Shown here: positions 5,238 through 5,665 of the stretch, one piece after another
Layout of the letters: each line of letters begins with the position of its first letter
Position numbering within the stretch: the stretch's first letter is position 1
Assembly: GCA_025929455.1 (NCBI GenBank)
Contig: JAICMB010000252.1
Coordinates: 1-5,665 of the forward strand
Direction of reading: 5' to 3'
Length of the DNA stretch: 5,665 nt
DNA from: Bryobacteraceae bacterium
Lineage (GTDB): Bacteria; Acidobacteriota; Terriglobia; Bryobacterales; Bryobacteraceae
The notes under the pieces: generated by a model
The model's database searches: none
Seen by the model: only the letters and a program-made list of their open reading frames with translations
What the model was told of the DNA's origin: nothing
Translations under genes and position numbers: made by a program

Positions 5238-5665
5238 TTATGCGGCCATAGGAGGAATTTCGGGGTCGCTTGACGGTGTTTCTGCACTTGGCGGTGCGTC
5301 GGACGGCGGAGGATCGCAGGCAGCAAGACTGCCTGCGCTACTTTCCTGAGTTGCGGCTTGCGAAACGAAGCCAACGGGCTGGGCCAGCGGGGTTTCGCGT
5401 TCGTTTATTGGTGTGGCTGCGCTTGGGGGTGGGTCGGACGGCGGAAGAGCGCAGGCAGCAAGACTGCCTACGCCACTTTCCTGAGTGGCGGGTTGCGGAA
5501 CGAAGCCAACGAGGTTTTCTGGTTTGGTTGCTTGCGCTTGCAAGCGGTGCTTGCGGGCGAGGTCGAGTTCGCGCAGCGTGCGATAGTATTCACGCTCGGC
5601 GGCGGCGTTGTAGCGGAAGAAATTTTGCAGGCGCTTGGGATCGTCGGTGTAGAGCACGAGCGCGA
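5238..5665 (-). CDS. C-terminal part of a hypothetical protein with a duplicated Pro/Ser-rich tail (partial)
   Basis: Function unknown. The frame is open to the right edge of the window (codons for Ala-Leu precede the GTG at 5655-5657), so this is probably the 3' end of a longer gene; a start at that GTG would give 139 residues. Numbering from that GTG, residues about 8-45 are charged and probably helical (KRLQNFFRYNAAAERE, then YYRTLRELDLARKHR). This resembles, as I recall, the C-terminal RY..ALER..YRAL.EL helix of a large family of uncharacterised acidobacterial and planctomycete proteins whose N-termini carry an NALKSTGPRT-like motif; that link is from memory and tentative. Residues 50-94 and 95-139 are two 45-residue tandem copies beginning VGFV(P/S)Q, rich in Pro, Ser and Ala. 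Each contains GSLAAC, encoded by a palindromic repeat. The tail looks disordered and repeat-derived. It ends 159 bases before cysM and is probably unrelated to that operon. Confidence 0.6.
   Translation of the reverse strand, partial: ALVLYTDDPKRLQNFFRYNAAAEREYYRTLRELDLARKHRLQAQATKPENLVGFVPQPATQESGVGSLAACALPPSDPPPSAATPINERETPLAQPVGFVSQAATQESSAGSLAACDPPPSDAPPSAETPSSDPEIPPMAA
5316..5341 (-). repeat. caggc/gcctg hairpin repeat, copy 3 (inside coding sequence)
   Basis: GCAGGCAG-CAAGA-CTGCCTGC (5316-5336) has perfect 8-bp arms. On the minus strand the element reads GTAGCGCAGGC at its start, matching the family pattern. It is translated as part of SAGSLAAC in the second tandem unit. Confidence 0.7.
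5451..5476 (-). repeat. caggc/gcctg hairpin repeat, copy 4 (inside coding sequence)
   Basis: GCAGGCAG-CAAGA-CTGCCTAC (5451-5471) differs from copy 3 in its arm by one base, which breaks one pair. On the minus strand it begins GTGGCGTAGGC. It is translated in the same frame as copy 3, giving GVGSLAAC in the first tandem unit. Confidence 0.7.

Larger units (their letters stand above)
5241..5510 (-). repeat. Two 135-bp tandem units inside the hypothetical gene
   Basis: Unit 1 is 5376-5510 and unit 2 is 5241-5375 in reading order. They are gap-free and exactly 45 codons each, the second ending at the last codon before the stop. By hand count the first 102 bases of each unit agree at 89 positions (about 87%); the final 33 bases have largely diverged. 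A length divisible by three keeps the frame. Each unit carries one copy of the caggc/gcctg hairpin. Confidence 0.85.

Noticed and set aside
4005..5273. Long plus-strand open frame (422 codons) across cysM and the start of the peptidase gene
   Set aside because: It is antisense to two genes with full catalytic motifs, its translation has no recognisable domain and its composition is that of a high-GC shadow frame.
5241..5510. CRISPR-like array at the right end
   Set aside because: There are only two units, they adjoin directly without unique spacers, and they are translated in frame; this is a coding tandem duplication.

Overview
The window is GC-rich and bacterial, and every gene I can support lies on the minus strand, so transcription runs from high to low coordinates. 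The layout is a compact sulfur-carrier cysteine-biosynthesis operon (5078 down to 2257), then a GT-C membrane glycosyltransferase (2156 to 303), with the tail of an unrelated hypothetical gene entering from the right edge (5665 to 5238). GC content, the three-domain carrier fusion, the style of the hypothetical protein and the short caggc/gcctg hairpin repeats remind me of soil Acidobacteriota (Terriglobia). That placement is an inference from memory, not something the sequence proves.

The operon is the main content. Its first gene is a PLP-dependent cysteine synthase of the CysM type. Next is a JAMM/MPN+ metallopeptidase like mycobacterial Mec. The third is a 487-residue fusion of a CysO/MoaD/ThiS-like beta-grasp sulfur carrier, a MoeB/ThiF-type E1 adenylating enzyme and a C-terminal rhodanese. 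Both gene junctions are 8-base overlaps of the same form, (A/G)TGGCTA(A/G), pointing to translational coupling. A plausible promoter lies just upstream of the first gene.

In the known mycobacterial system the rhodanese/E1 protein MoeZ loads sulfur on the C-terminal diglycine of CysO. CysM transfers it to O-phosphoserine to give a CysO-cysteine adduct, and Mec cuts off the cysteine. Here carrier and activator are one polypeptide, so the diglycine (residues 89-90) is internal and followed by a linker. The carrier should be inactive until cut after Gly90, and the adjacent JAMM peptidase is the obvious candidate. This is the most interesting biology in the window, although ThiS/ThiF/JAMM associations as such are known.

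The flanks are repeat-rich. The 302 bases downstream of the glycosyltransferase hold several short perfect palindromes, two of them back to back. The tail of the hypothetical gene consists of two 135-bp tandem units. Four copies of one hairpin family, all in the same orientation, occur: two non-coding at the left, and two at the right that are translated in frame inside those tandem units.
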